The notes beneath the pieces are model-generated. The model was not told the DNA's origin. It searched no databases and saw only the letters and a program-made list of their open reading frames with translations. Shown here in pieces: positions 26,050 to 39,300 of a stretch of DNA of 64,000 bases. The stretch is from assembly GCF_000002425.4 (NCBI RefSeq), contig NC_037272.1, positions 15,017,599 through 15,081,598 on the forward strand, in the 5' to 3' direction. The stretch is from Physcomitrium patens. Its lineage: Eukaryota > Streptophyta > Bryopsida > Funariales > Funariaceae. The position numbers and the translations under genes are program-made. Each line of letters begins with the position of its first letter. Position 1 is the stretch's first letter.

Positions 26050-28554
26050 AATTTTATTTTCTAACAATGTTGAAGATCTAAATATTCCAATGATGATAGT
26101 ATCTTCAAATCCAATGGCATATCTTCCTCATTCTTATATCCATTAAGCTATAACTTCTTCATATTTGTTATGGCTTCAAAGCTAATATGGATGGCTTTCA
26201 AGATAGTGCAATTTGTAAAACTAAGGTATTAAATAGATGTGAAATTGCTAAATTCTTTATGCACCTCTTTTAAGTCCAAAAAACCATTTAAATGCAATTC
26301 ATGTAAAAATAAGAGTGTATCAAATGCATCATCAACAAACTTCTTTTTTGCACAATATTGAAAGTTTAAATACTCCAATGATGATAATGTCTTCAAACCC
26401 AATGGCATGCTTCCAAGTTCTCACATCCATCAAGCTATACATTTTTTAAATTTGTCATAAAGCAAAACTAGCATAGATGGCTTTTAAGTTCTTATAATTT
26501 CTAAAACTAAGATTTTGAATTGATATGATGTTGCTAAATTCTTTATGGACCTCTTTCAAGTCCAAGAAATCTTCTAAATATAATATTTGTAAAGATAAAA
26601 GTACATCAAATGCATCATCATCAAACTTCATTTTTGCACAATGTTGAAGATCTAAATAGTCCAATAATAATAGTGACTTCAAATCCAATAGTATGTCTTT
26701 CAAGTTCTCACATCTATTAAACCATATCTTCTTCAAATTTGTCATGCCTTCAAAACTAGAATGGATGGCTTTCAAGTTCTTATAATTTATAAACCTAAGG
26801 TATTGAATAGATGTGAAGTTTCTAAATTCTTTATACACCTCTTTTAAGTCCATATAACCATCTAAATACAATTCTTGTAAAGATAATAGTATATCAAATA
26901 CATCATCATCAAACTTCATTCTTGTACAATGTTGAAGGCTTAGATACTCCAATGATGATAGTGTCTTCAAATCCAATGACATGTATTCCAAGTTCTTATA
27001 TTTATCAAGCCATACATTCTTCAAATTGGTTATGCCTTCAAAAGTAGCATAGATGGCTTTCAAGGCCTTGTAATTTTTAAAACTAAGTTGTTAAATTGAT
27101 GTGACATTGCTAAACCCTTTGTAGACTTCTTTTAAGTCTAAGCAACCATCTAAATACAATTCTTGTAAAGATAATAGTGCATCAAATATATCATTATCAA
27201 ATTTCATTTTTGAACAATGTTGAAGATCTAAATATTCAAATGATGATAGTGTCTTCAAATCCAATGGCATATCTTTCAAGTTCTTACATCTATTAAGCCT
27301 TATATTCTTTAAATTTGTCATGCCTGTAAAATTTGTATGTATTGCTTTTTTATATTTTTACAATTTTTTATAACAAGATTTTTAAGAAAGTATAAGTTTT
27401 TAAAGGCTTTATAAATTTCATTTAAATTGTAACATTCTTAGAAATATATTGCTATTATTGAAGATAAAGAATGTATATTTTTTCTATTGTTTATTAAATT
27501 TTTATAATTTTTCATATAATTTTTTTTCAAAGATTGTATATTAATAAGTAGATTTGTAATATCTTCAAGATTTTTGCATCCTTCAAGATTAAGAATCTCT
27601 AAATCAATTTTTTTTCACCATAAAGATTGATATTTTTTAGGTTTGTATAAATTTTTGAGCTTAAATGTTTTAAGTACATCATATTAGATATATCAATAGA
27701 AAATGACTTTAAAAAATCTATATCAATTAGTTTTAAAATAATAATTTTTAAAATATTTTTAAAATATGTAATAATAGAAATTATTATTTTTTATTTTCTT
27801 GTAATAATATCATATTATTTGTTGTAGAATATTTAACTCTCAACCACCTTAATTAATGAGTATTTTTTTTTTTATGTATGAGCTTATTATATTTATATTT
27901 GAATATTTTGTAAAACTTAAGAGATGGAGATGTTGAAATTTGACTTTTATATTATTGTATGCCTTCATGTATATTTTACAACTTGTAAAACAAAGATCCT
28001 TCATGTCCATATCATCCTATAGCACATGATGTATAAAATATTATTATCTATAAATAACTATTAATAGATATATATTAAAATATTTTATTACTATTATTTA
28101 TAAAAATAATATTCTATAAAAATGATCCATTACTTTCATTCCATCTCTGAATTCCATCAAAATCTTGTCTAAAACTTCTTTGAGCCATATCATGAAACAA
28201 ATCATGAATACTTATAAATCCAAATGAATCTACTTTGATGAATGACTTGTCTTTGAGACTTGTAATAATTTCTTTAACATTCTTGATTTCATATTCATAA
28301 AATTGAATAATTGTATCTTGATTGATATTTTCATTCCATATATCTTTACAATAAAATATGCTATATCCTTCATCATTAAGGGCTTCATAAGTAAGCTCCA
28401 ATCTTGTCAAAGGATTATTTGAGCTAAGAAATTTTGAAGCCCTTTTTAATTTTTGAATAACTAACTTCCATACATAAAGACTTATTTGATTATATAAAGA
28501 AGTTCCCATAATTTTTAATGTCAAAGGATGTCCAATGTATATATATATAGTCAA
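26050..28554 (-). pseudogene. 3' part of an NB-LRR (NLR) immune-receptor gene, truncated
   Basis: Minus-strand reading gives the end of an NB-ARC domain at 28554-28114: GHPLTLKIMGTSL (GLPL motif), LELTYEALNDEGYSIFYCKD (RNBS-D region), LKDKSFIKVD and FISIHDLFHDMAQ (MHD-like motif, Ile for Met). Leucine-rich repeats follow. A degenerate set lies near 27680-27330 (LEILNLEGCKNLEDIT) and five copies of a 288-bp module run from 27321 to 26050, the best preserved at 27321-26455. The P-loop, kinase-2 and any N-terminal signalling domain are absent. The sequence starts exactly at a (TATATAGTCA)n-type minisatellite (28535-28640). Frames are broken between 28110 and 27330, between modules and after 26455. 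NLRs are cytosolic pathogen sensors; this copy is probably dead, though an intron at 27.7-28.1 kb cannot be excluded. Confidence 0.8.
26100..27321 (-). repeat. Higher-order LRR repeat, 288-bp unit, five copies
   Basis: The landmark CAAGTTCT-A-AT (plus strand) recurs at 27277, 26989, 26701, 26414 and about 26127, spaced 288, 288, 287 and 287 bp. Each unit is 96 codons, four 24-residue LRRs, including NLKDI-LDLKSL, LDLQHC-KMKFDDD and LLSLQELYLDG. The modules remain similar enough for recent tandem duplication. Confidence 0.85.
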
Positions 28555-28640
28555 TATATATATAGTTAATATATATATATATAGTTAATATATATATAGT
28601 CAATATATATATATATAGTTAATATATATATAGTCAACAA
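28535..28640. repeat. TA-rich minisatellite (TATATATATAGTCA/GTTA)n
   Basis: Alternating TATATATATAGTTAA and TATATATATAGTCAA units cover about 100 bp and directly abut the truncated NLR reading frame. Confidence 0.85.
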
Positions 28641-28982
28641 AGATACCAAGTTATAATATTGATATTTTTATTTTGAAATAATTAGGTATTGAAACAAATA
28701 CATATGATCTCATCTCATGAACAATTCCTTTGTGTATTACCATTTTTATGTCAAAACAAAGTTGCCTTGCACAACATTTCTTGCATCATGTACTATACAA
28801 CAAAATTCAATAATACATGGAAAATGAGATTTTCAATGAAATAAACTAAACTTGTAGTGTTGGAAGATAGTAGAATGTACAAAATTAGCCAAGATATTTT
28901 CAAAAAATTTCAATTTGTAGAAATAACATAATGGCATAGAGAAGAAGTACAATTGTGGACAAGCCAGCTGTAATTTTCATGC

Positions 28983-29019
<37 letters not shown>

Positions 29020-29400
29020 AAACTAAATCATGCGTAAATACATACCATCTTTTCATTGGAAAAAGAAGAAAATTCTTTTCTATAATGCACAAACATGGAA
29101 ACCAATCCAGTGGCTTTTGGCATTCTATAATTTATTTATTATTTTTCAAAAGAAAATAATCAATAGAGAGACATTACGTCAATGTAAGAATCCATCAAAT
29201 AATATCAAGAATTTCACAACTTGGATTTGACCCACCAGTCCCTCAATACCAGCTTATCATTCTTTGGTAGGTCAAGGTCATTGCAGACCCCAACAAAAAT
29301 TTACTTTTAACATTTGTACTCTATGCTTTATCTACAAAAAACGTTGGGTTACTTTTGTAAGGAAACGGAAACTGTGGGTGAAACATGAATGAATGCAGGC
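28641..29400. other. AT-rich stretch, no gene seen
   Basis: It contains a run of about 28 T at 28988-29015 and no recognisable domain. From about 29400 the composition shifts towards the DHAR gene island. Confidence 0.45.
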
Positions 29401-30022
29401 GAATAAGAATGAATAGTTGTGTTCAAGCTTCGGCTCCCTAGCACGATTTAAAATGCAGCGGCATCAATCATGGATTCAGAATGAATGACGAGGTTTCATT
29501 TGGTTCGATTCAGATTTCGGAACTCAGTTTGAGCACTTCTAGATCGAGAGCTTCTGGAACTGAGAAGCGTTGGTAGGCTTTCTCGGGTGAGCTTAACCAG
29601 ACGTAGCAGCGTAGCGAGTTGAATTTAAGTGTGTTGTGAGTGAGGAGTCACCACCTGCTCAGACCCCACAAAAGGGTTTTCTTCAGCAACGCCTCCTGAG
29701 GATCCCTGGACATGCTGCGTCTGATGCACACTGGTCTCAAGCAATCCCAACTGGATGCACCCGAGCGACATCCTTTCAATCTCTCCATCGTTACACAAAA
29801 TGTGATGGTGTCATGAGCTTCGACTCTTGGCTTACCATCCTGCCTCTTCACATCGCAACGGCACTGGTTTAGGTTAGCGTTCCTCGACGCACTGCGTTGG
29901 AGCGGAGTGTGGTTGGCCTGGTGCTACTGAATGCGGTGAGATTATCACGCACAGGTTCTTCTTTGGTTAATTGGTTGGTTGGTTTTTTGGGATATTGATG
30001 CTGCAAGGAGGAATTTTTGCAC
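29400..30022 (+). promoter_or_regulatory. DHAR upstream region and 5' leader
   Basis: This is GC-richer DNA leading into the DHAR start codon. In the frame of ATG 30023 there is a stop at 29996, so no longer N-terminal extension or plastid transit peptide is encoded contiguously. An open frame at 29636-29872 is not in frame with DHAR. No clear TATA box is seen. A 5' UTR intron is possible but not demonstrated. Confidence 0.4.
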
Positions 30023-31434
30023 ATGGCGTCCCGATGTCAGCGATTGAAGGTGTATGTGAAGGCAGCTACTGGCAACCCATGCAAGCTTGGAGACTGTATG
30101 TGCCCTTCAACTTGATGCACACAATTGACTTGCCTTTTAATGCGAACAAGCTCATGAATTTCATCTCGCAAAACAGCGAGTTGAAGTTTTGTTTTGCATC
30201 CCTATTCTGTAATGACTTGCAATCCAGTTCGTGAATCTTGAACTCCTTGCGCTACTGCGGGTACAGGTCCGTTTTCTCAAAGAGTGCTGATAACGTGTGA
30301 ACTGAAAAACATTGCTTACGATGTGAAGTTTGTCGATCTGGACAGGAAGCCTGAATGGTTAGTTTTTCCAAATCCTGCAACTCCTTCGTCCAGTACAGCG
30401 GTACTGTCCATCTAAGGTTTCGCAGCACGGTGCATTGATGATGATGATGATTTTGCGGGTGGTGTGGCAAATGTTTAAGGTTCTTGAGGATAAATCCGGA
30501 AGGGAGAGTTCCAGTTATCAAAATTAATGGAGACTACATACCCGACTCAGATATCATCGTGGACGTTCTGGAGAAGTCGTACCCCTATCCCCCTCTTTCT
30601 ACCTGTCGAAACATCACTTGCAGGTGCACGCCTCAACACCTTTGTTCGCCATAATTCAACAGATTGAGGTTGCGAGACACGAGCATTCTAACATTCCTTG
30701 AGATTCAAACTGTGACGAGGTCGTGAACCACCCCCACACTCGCGCTTGACAAGGTGCTGAGTAGCATAACCTCCTTGAAGCGATTGACTCCAGGGGCCAG
30801 AACATCTTCCCGGCCGGAATGGCGTTCTTCAAGAGCAAAAACCCCAGGTGCGATGGCACAGAATCGCAGTTCGTATGCGAGCTTGACCACATGAACCATC
30901 ACCTTTGCAACGAGGTAACAAAACGAATCCTGATCTTATTCGACTATGCAGTTCATGACAACAGCTTATTCGTTACATCCATGAAACGAAGCTAGCATGG
31001 ACTCAGGCAGTACTACGTGTTGGCACGTAGCGCAGGGTCCATACATAGCGGGGCAATACGTGACCTCGGCCGACATTGCGCTGGCGCCACAGCTGTATGT
31101 CTTGCAGACCGCCCTGGCATACTACAAGAACTGGACCAACTTCGAGCAATTCTACCCTGCCTTGAACCTATTCATGAAGGTTTACTCACACAAATACCAT
31201 CTCAAAACTCATGCTCGTCCCAGTTCTCAACCAAACAAGAAACCCCCCCCCCATTAAAACCAACCCAGCATTCCTGATCAGTTAGTGATGCTGACAGACT
31301 TCTACCTCGAGATCTAAAGTTGTGCCCCTGTGATGCATGCCACACAGAATATGTATGCGCTTCCGGCCTTCATGCAAACAGCTCCTGCACCTGAGGTGGT
31401 GATCCAAGGCTGGGCCAAGCACTGGTCATGCTAG
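30023..31434 (+). CDS. DHAR: Dehydroascorbate reductase (DHAR, GST superfamily), six exons
   Basis: Predicted exons: 30023-30095, 30267-30357, 30480-30604, 30781-30914, 31036-31179 and 31348-31434, giving 217 residues (family about 212). It reduces dehydroascorbate to ascorbate with glutathione in the ascorbate-glutathione cycle. Exon 1 gives VYVKAATGNPCKLGD; joining to exon 2 completes the catalytic Cys of CPFSQRVLIT, its codon being split T|GT by intron 1. Exon 3 has PEGRVPVIKINGDYIPDSD, the GST N-domain glutathione site. Exon 4 has GQNIFPAGMAFFKSKNP, exon 5 has GPYIAGQYVTSADIALAP and KNW, and exon 6 has VVIQGWAKHW before TAG. No transit peptide is seen, so it is probably cytosolic. The intron 3 donor (T|GTCGAA) is weak and its placement tentative; the other splice sites are canonical and in phase. 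It looks intact. Confidence 0.88.
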
Positions 31435-34400
31435 ACTGCACGAGTGCCGCAAAGGACGGTTCTGTGTTCCGTTTGGATTAGGTACGATGTTACAATCTTT
31501 CATCAGATACTCTTCAAATTGTTCAAGACAACAAGACGAAGGCAACACAGCCACAATTAGTCAAAGAATTCCCCGCTTTGTTTATATTGCATGAGATTTG
31601 CACACCACTGTCAGTTTAATAATGTGGCCTGGAGAATTGGGTACAGACCAAATACTTGCCGATTGTTCTGCAAGTGGTTGTTTAACTTTGTATGCATCAA
31701 ATAAATGATTCCTGTATCATTGCATTTACCGCAACTTTTTGGGGTTTGCTTTTGAAACCCGAATATGTGATACATGGTTGTTCAAAAATTTTTTTACTTG
31801 CATTTGAATATTGGGAAAAGACGTGAAAAAAAAAGAAAAAGAAAAATTCAGGTAGCATAATATTCAATGTTGGCTCTAATATTGGATACTTGTTATTCTG
31901 TTAGATGTAGTTTTTATCCAACATAGATATGGCGAAATATTTTCAAACATAAATGAAATTACATAAATTTTTTTAATATATTTCTTGCTTAGAATATTCA
32001 ATAATAAATAATGGGCTTAAGAAGTATAATTTTTTTTCCCTCTTATTCATATGTGAAGTAGAACCTATGAAGCATGTCATTTGCTATAAGTTGGTTATCA
32101 TAACCAACCGTATACTTAAAAGTGTTCAATACCATCATGTTTTATTTATATTTTCAAATAAACTTCGTATGTTGTCTTTCTGACTCAATCACTCCATTAG
32201 ACTTATGTACTTTTGGTAATGTTCATTCCTTTAATTTTTAATTTTAATTTTTATGCTTTTGAAAAATCAGTATGGCTTTTTTCATTATAAATCGAGGTAA
32301 AAAATGTTTCAACACAACATAAATCTTTGAATAAAACAGTGTAGGTTCTTACACAATGCCTGTTAAGAATTTTAGAATCTTACAAGTTCATGACATTTTA
32401 ATAACAGATTTGATAACTTTTGAACAACCATAACTCAAAAATGTGTATTTATATGAATGATAGTGTATTCTTCCTTGAGCTTTTGTTTTATGGTTGTTGA
32501 AATGTCCAAAGCATGAATGATGGTACTGACTTCTAATTCATATAAAACATAGTTATTAGAGCCCCTCACTATATAAAATGATTCTATAAATTAAAATAAA
32601 TTTGTACGTGTGTTATTTTAATTTAAAATAAAAATTTCATAATGAAACTACAGCATATAAAAATACAAAACTTAATAATCTTAATAATCTTAATAATTTT
32701 TTGTACATAGAAGCATAAGGTCTTTCTTGTTCAAAATCATATTTATTTTTTGTATTACAGGGATTATTCAATAAATCCAAATTATCTATTAAAGCTTGGT
32801 TTCTACACACCAATCAACCTCTAACTTGTCATTATTATAAATTTATAAATTTTTAGATGGTGATGCAAATAAATAAATAAATAAATAAATAAATTTCTTA
32901 CAGTTCTAACAATATATGTTCATGATTTTATCTTATTTAGTAACAAAAACATTCTAATTAAATGTAATTAAATCTTATAGCAACAAGAATTTAAGTGTAA
33001 AATGAAAAAATTACTTTTTCCTGTAATTTTATTCTCACTCAAAGGGTGCATTCTAATGCAACAGATAAAAAAAAATGTTTGCATGTTTTTTAATAAAATT
33101 TGAACATATGATATCAAACAATTTAACAGCAAAGGATTTAATTTTAAAGAATTAAATTTAGATAAAAAAATATAAACGAGTAATATTACTATACAAGAAA
33201 ATAAAATTTAACCAAATTAATTCAATAATATTTTTTAAAGGCCTTTACAAGAAAATAAAAATTTCTATTATGTGCACAAATTCAACAAAACTTTCTATCA
33301 AATCCCTTGCATTTTATTTACATAATCTGCACAACCAAAAATTAGACTTCATTTTTTAAAGGTATTTTCTACTATCTCAATCTAATAAAATAAATATTTT
33401 TACTTATCCTATAAAATAAATAACATATGTTAACAAGAAAATATTTTTATTTAAATTTTGATTTAAAGACTCTATTTGCAAACTGTTGTTCTTTATTAAT
33501 AAGATTTTAATTTATATAATTTTCATGCATAAAATTTGAAGTTTGATACTAAATAATTATAAAAAAAGGGTGAAAATTAAAAATTTGAAACCATCAAATT
33601 ATCTACATAAGTCACTATCATCTACCTACTAATTAAATATTTAAAGCAACATCACAAATTGTAGATAATACATGACAAGTATTTGGCAAGAAAGAAAAAA
33701 ACTTCAAAGCTAAGATTTTTCTTAGTACTTTCTATAAGAGTAGATTGCTAATTAGAAGTTAATGTCATCAAATTTAGTAAATAAATAAATAAATAAAAGT
33801 TATATAATAACTTACCAATTCAATGACAGAACATCTCATAGTATCAAGGATTGCAAAAGCTTAGCAACGGTTGAAGAAAATCAAAGACATCTATATCATA
33901 CTTGAAAAAATATAAAAAATATAAATTTCAATAAGTAATTTTAAAAAATCTAAAAAGACAAAAAAACAAAAAAATAAAAATAGTGAGAGTGTTGAAACCT
34001 AACTTATAGAGGGTGATGAGAACGGTTTTTATCATAGTTTAAGGGAGACAAAAAAGAGTTTGAGAGGATCTGTAATAAGGAAATAATTGTTTTTAAAGCT
34101 GTATTTAAGATCAAAGAGAAAAAAAAGAAAAAAATGTGGCTAAAATTTATATCTACTAGAGAAGAAATTGTAACTCAAAAAAAATAAAAGAATAAAAAAA
34201 TAAATTACTTAAAAAAAGGAACACCTTAAAGAGAGATAAAAATAATATTTTCTTATAAATTAATCATAAAAAATAAATTAATAGAAAATTCAATCATCTA
34301 CAAAGGTAATATAGATTCTATATGAAAAAAAATAAATCTCAATGCATTAATATAAGATTTAGAGCAACATAGTTGAAAAAAAAGAAATAATATTAATTGC

Positions 34401-35772
34401 AATTTTTTATTAATAGCAAAGAAAAAAAACTATTATAAGTGGTAATAAATAAATATTAATATAATCTAAATAAGATCAAAGGTCTTTATTAAATAAAACT
34501 TATTAAATCATGTACAAGTCATAAGCTATAATACTCTTTAAGGATAAAAAGAAGATGCCATGTTATTACAAGTTTGTAATAAAGATAGTATTATTAAAGA
34601 AGCTTAAGAACATACCTTTGTTTTTAATATAATATATAAGGGTAATCAATCTTAGTGAAAAAAATAGAAGAATATAAACAAAGAGATTAATTAAGATGTT
34701 GGCTCTATATCCAACAAAGAATTTAATAAAAGCAATAAAAATATAAATCGATTAATCAATAATTAAAAGAAATAATAGCAAGAATAATATAAAATAAATA
34801 ATATCTTATATTTTTTGAAAATAAAAATAAAAATAAAGTCTTTGAATTTTTTAAGAAAGTAACTTTAAGAATATTAATTAAAACATAACATCAAGAAAGA
34901 ATAGAAATAAGAAATTTTCATTACATTGGTAAAACTTGGATCCAAAAGTAATCACAAAAGAAAAAAAGAAAAAAATAAAAAAATACAAGATTTGGAACTT
35001 TGTATTGACATAGTATTATAAAGCATTCTTAAGTGGCATTTAAAAAAATAAGAAACAAAATAATTTATATCATAGTTTTAATTATAAAAGAAGAAAGTAT
35101 TTTTTTTTTTTTTTTTTTTATTTATTTTTATTAATATTATTAGTATAAGAAGATGTCATTAACTAATAAGAAAAAAAAATACAATAGTAAGTAATATTTT
35201 AAAAAATCAAAAAATTATACACTAATAAATAACTAAGAAGAATTAAATTATATAAGTCAATTGCAAATAATGTAAGAAAAAGAAAGGTTAAGAGATACAT
35301 GAAGGAAATTAATCTATAATCATAGACCTAACCAATGAAGGAATTCTATCTAATTTATAGTATTTAGAGAATTAGAAGTAAGACATGGCTCTAAATATAA
35401 TAGATTTAGTATTGATAAAAGACCAATTATGAATGGATATAATATTATATTGTAGAAATTATCCATCTTAATTCAAAAGAGATTTATTTAGATTAATGGA
35501 ATTATATTAATCCATGTCAATAGATGTAAATTTTTAAGTAAAAAAATAGACCAAAATAACATTAGTAGATATATAAAAAAATTAAGATTATCTAAGAAGC
35601 CTTTTATATAAAAGAAGAATTTTCATGATTTTACTCTATATAAAAAATACAAAATTTAATCTCTTAGATATCAAGATTATAAAAAACTATAAGTTCTTAT
35701 CTCTTACATATCTATTTTTATAAAATAATAAATTTTATCCATTTATTTTAAAAGATTAAATAATTTTAAATA
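31435..35772. other. DHAR 3' flank then AT-rich gene-free stretch
   Basis: From 31435 to about 31740 the sequence is compatible with a 3' UTR (AATAAATG near 31700). Beyond that it is AT-rich with (AAAT)n near 32868-32890 and 33780-33797, and T-runs near 35100-35120. I see no gene or recognisable element. Confidence 0.5.
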
Positions 35773-36308
35773 AATCTCAAAGAAAGAGAATCCTTGATAC
35801 ATTCTTGTGTCATTGGAGAGAACTAAAAAGTCACTCAAAAGGTAATATAATATTAACTAGAATGGCTATTGTCAAAAACAAGAAGACTAGAAAGTCTTGA
35901 AATAAAACTAAAGACTAGAATGGCATTGACAAGACTGAAGAAGGCTTCACTCTTGCCTCCATATATACTCTTAACTAGGAGCTACATGGCGATGTCCTAT
36001 AGGACCTCCAAAACATGTTGACTTTGCTAGCCACATGATTTAACTTGCAAGAGAAGTTATTTATGTATACACTACATGGTTAACTTGTTCTACAGGCTAC
36101 TATGTGGAGTTAACTTATTCCTTAAGCTACTAATACGTGGTTAACTTGTTGGCTAAGTTTCCAACCTACAAATACATGTAAAGTCAAAATCACATCTATA
36201 AAGCTTCTAGGAAGCTTCACTAAAAGACTTTATAAAATTAATCTATATTTACCTACTTCTACCTAATCATATAAGTAAACATTGAGATAAATGTATATAT
36301 CCATGACA
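35773..36308 (-). repeat. 3' LTR of element 2
   Basis: It begins (minus strand) with TGTCATGGA at 36308 directly after the purine tract AGAAGGAGAGGTAA, and ends near 35773. It matches 41650-41895 plus 48095-48367. It contains the doubled AAGCTT block near 36200-36215 and the hairpin region near 35930-35965. Confidence 0.82.
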
Positions 36309-39300
36309 TTACCTCTCCTTCTAGAGAAGAATTCCATGAGGAGCAGTCTTTATATGTTGAAAAAGTCCAAGATTTAGCATATTATATTTGTCACATATTT
36401 CAATCTTTGCTCTCTTTGAACATGGTTGATAGGCCATCTTAGCCATCGATAGTGTCCTATATCAAGGCTAGAAGACTACCCTGTTATTTGGTCGTTGTTG
36501 ATGCCTTTATAACTCCCTTCATATAAAATATTTGAAACACGGTCAATAATTGTTTTTACTTCTAATAAAATCACCAAACAGTGGGAGTCTCTTTTGAGGT
36601 TGTGATACCAAACACATTATATCTCACCATCTATTCAAGGAAAGACATGTTGTTCTGTAGGATCTTCATCTTAATTTTTTCATCTTGAAGGTTGTGAAAA
36701 TCACAATGTCTCATCTGATAAGTCTGCAAATAAAAGCTCTTGAGTTGAATGTGCTAATCGTTGGTTCTTTATCTCCTTAGCATCACAAATATATACACAC
36801 TACAAAGAAAGATAGAAGGTAGAATGTTATCTTCCTTTGATCTTATTTCTTTTATAGCAAAGATTTATTATTCTTCATCTTGGTTTCGATGGATTTTGTT
36901 GATGAAACGCTTCAACTTTCTTTGCTGTATTTGCAAGATTCTTTGATGGCTAACATGTGCATTCACTAATATCATATCCATGCCAATGAACAAGATATTC
37001 TAATGTATTTTGGCACCACCTTGAGTCTAAGATTTCTTCCACCTCAAACTCTTAATTATTATCTACTTCTATAGAAAGAGGTGGCATTTATCTTCTTACT
37101 AAAATATTCACTGTCTTATATCTCAAGAAGGGACACATAAAATACATAGTAGATCTTTATAGACTCTGATAGATGTAATTGATAAGCAACATGATTGATT
37201 TGTTTACAAATAAAAAAAGGTCTCAGCGTATGATAGTCTAACTTATCATAAGGACGAGTAGTCTTAATGTTGCGACAAAGGAACCATATCTTGTCTCCTA
37301 TATTGAATTATGGTTTTTCCTTGCGATAGGCATCTATGCTAGTCTTTTGCCGTCCTTGAGCATTTTTTAATTGTATCTTCATTGTTACATGTAGCTTTGA
37401 AAAATGATTTGCTAAATCTTCTACTGTATGATTATCAACTTTTGAAAAGTCAAAAATATCAAGTTATGGATGATAACCATAATTAGCAAAAAAAAATGTT
37501 TGTTGAGTAGAAGAATGTACTGAATTATTGTATGCAAATTTTATTAATGATAAAAGAGTTGTCTAGTCATCTTCATGATAGTTGATAGTACACCTCAAAT
37601 ACTATTCTAAAATTTGATTCATCCATTTTGTTTGTCCATCAGTTTGAGGATGAAAAGTTGAAGAAAGCTTTATATCTACATTTGAAATCTTAAATAAGAT
37701 TGTCCAAAAACTTGATACAAATTGAGTCTCTCTATTTGATATAATATCTTTTAGCAATCCATGATAGCAATAAATATTGTCAATAAAAAGCTTAGCTATT
37801 TCTTTACTTGAAATAGATTTTGTACATAGTACAAAATATGCTATTTTGGTGAAACAATATACAATTACAAATATGGAATCATATGAAGGTGAGACTAGAA
37901 GATTTGTGATAAAATCCATAGAAACAAAAATTTATAGTTGTTTTGAAATAGATAATGATTGAAGCAATCCATAAGGTCAATGGCAAGGAGTTTTGGATCT
38001 TGAACAAATATCACATGATTGTACAAAATCTTTGACTGCCTTCCACATTTGAGGCCACCAAAAATCTCTTGATATTAACTCCAAAGTTTTATTGTATTTA
38101 AAATTTCCGACTGCTGAAAAATCATGACGAGCTTAAAGGACACATAATTGTGCCTTGCCTCTTGGAATATATAGGCGATCTTCAAAATATAATAGGTTGT
38201 TTTTGAATTCAAACTTTAAATTATTATAGGACTTAAAAGAAGTATTCTTGATGTCATGAATAAGAGGATTAGAGGACATACTTCATTGAATTTGCTTAAC
38301 AAAGGTTGAATGAATAGTAAATATTGATTTTATTGCTCGAAGATGAAAATGCTTGAGCTTCAAGAGGATCATTCTTTATTGATCAAAAGCTGTATCTTCT
38401 TCTTTTGGTGCAAGATAAAAACATTTAGAAAGGGCGTCTGATAGACCTTGTTGTTTTTTGGATCAATAAGTGATCTTGAAATTGAATCTTGATAAAGACA
38501 TACTCCAACAAGTTTGACAATGATTCAAAACATGTGTTGATATGAAGTATTTGAGGTACTTATGACTTGTATATATGATGAGTATACTTAAGGTGCCTTG
38601 TAGATAATGACACCATTCTTGAAATGAATCCACAATTGCAAGGAGCTCTTTGACATGGATCTCATAACTAATCTTAACTGCTGAAATGTTTTTAGAATAG
38701 AAAGCTACTGGGTGGATTTAGTCATTTATTTCCATTTGTGAAGATACGACATCCAAAGCAAAGTTTGACGTGTTTATTTTCACAAAAATTTCTTAAAAAA
38801 ATCAACGCAATGTAAGATTGGTACAAAAGTATTTTTTTTTAAAGCATCAAATGATGCTTCTACTTCTTTATTCCATTGAATTTTTTCTTTACAAGTCAAA
38901 CGTATAAGTGGAGCTATAACTTGAAAAAAGTTCTTGATGGAGATTTGGTAGTAATTAGCAAAGCCTAAAAAATATTACACATTACATATTGTTTTTGGAA
39001 TCTTCCAATCTATGATAATTTGGATCCTCTTAAGATCCATCATAAGATCTTCATTGAAAATGATGTATCCTAAAAAGTCAACTTGAGTAGTGTGGAATAT
39101 ACACTTTTCTAATTTGGCATATAATCTTGCATCTGTAAGTTTTTGTAATACATGACGAATATGAAGTTCATGTTCTTCTGTGTTCTTAGAGTAGATTAGA
39201 ATGTCATCTAAATAACAAATGACAAAATCCTCTAGAAGCTCATAAAAAATATCATTCATAAGATATTGAAAATCGACCAATGTATTCATGAATCCAAAAA

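Noticed and set aside
29501-29520. GGTTCGATTC resembling a tRNA T-loop
   Set aside because: No acceptor, D or anticodon arms can be folded around it.
29636-29872. Open frame upstream of DHAR as an N-terminal extension or transit peptide
   Set aside because: It is not in frame with ATG 30023, which has a stop just upstream, and it lacks transit-peptide character.
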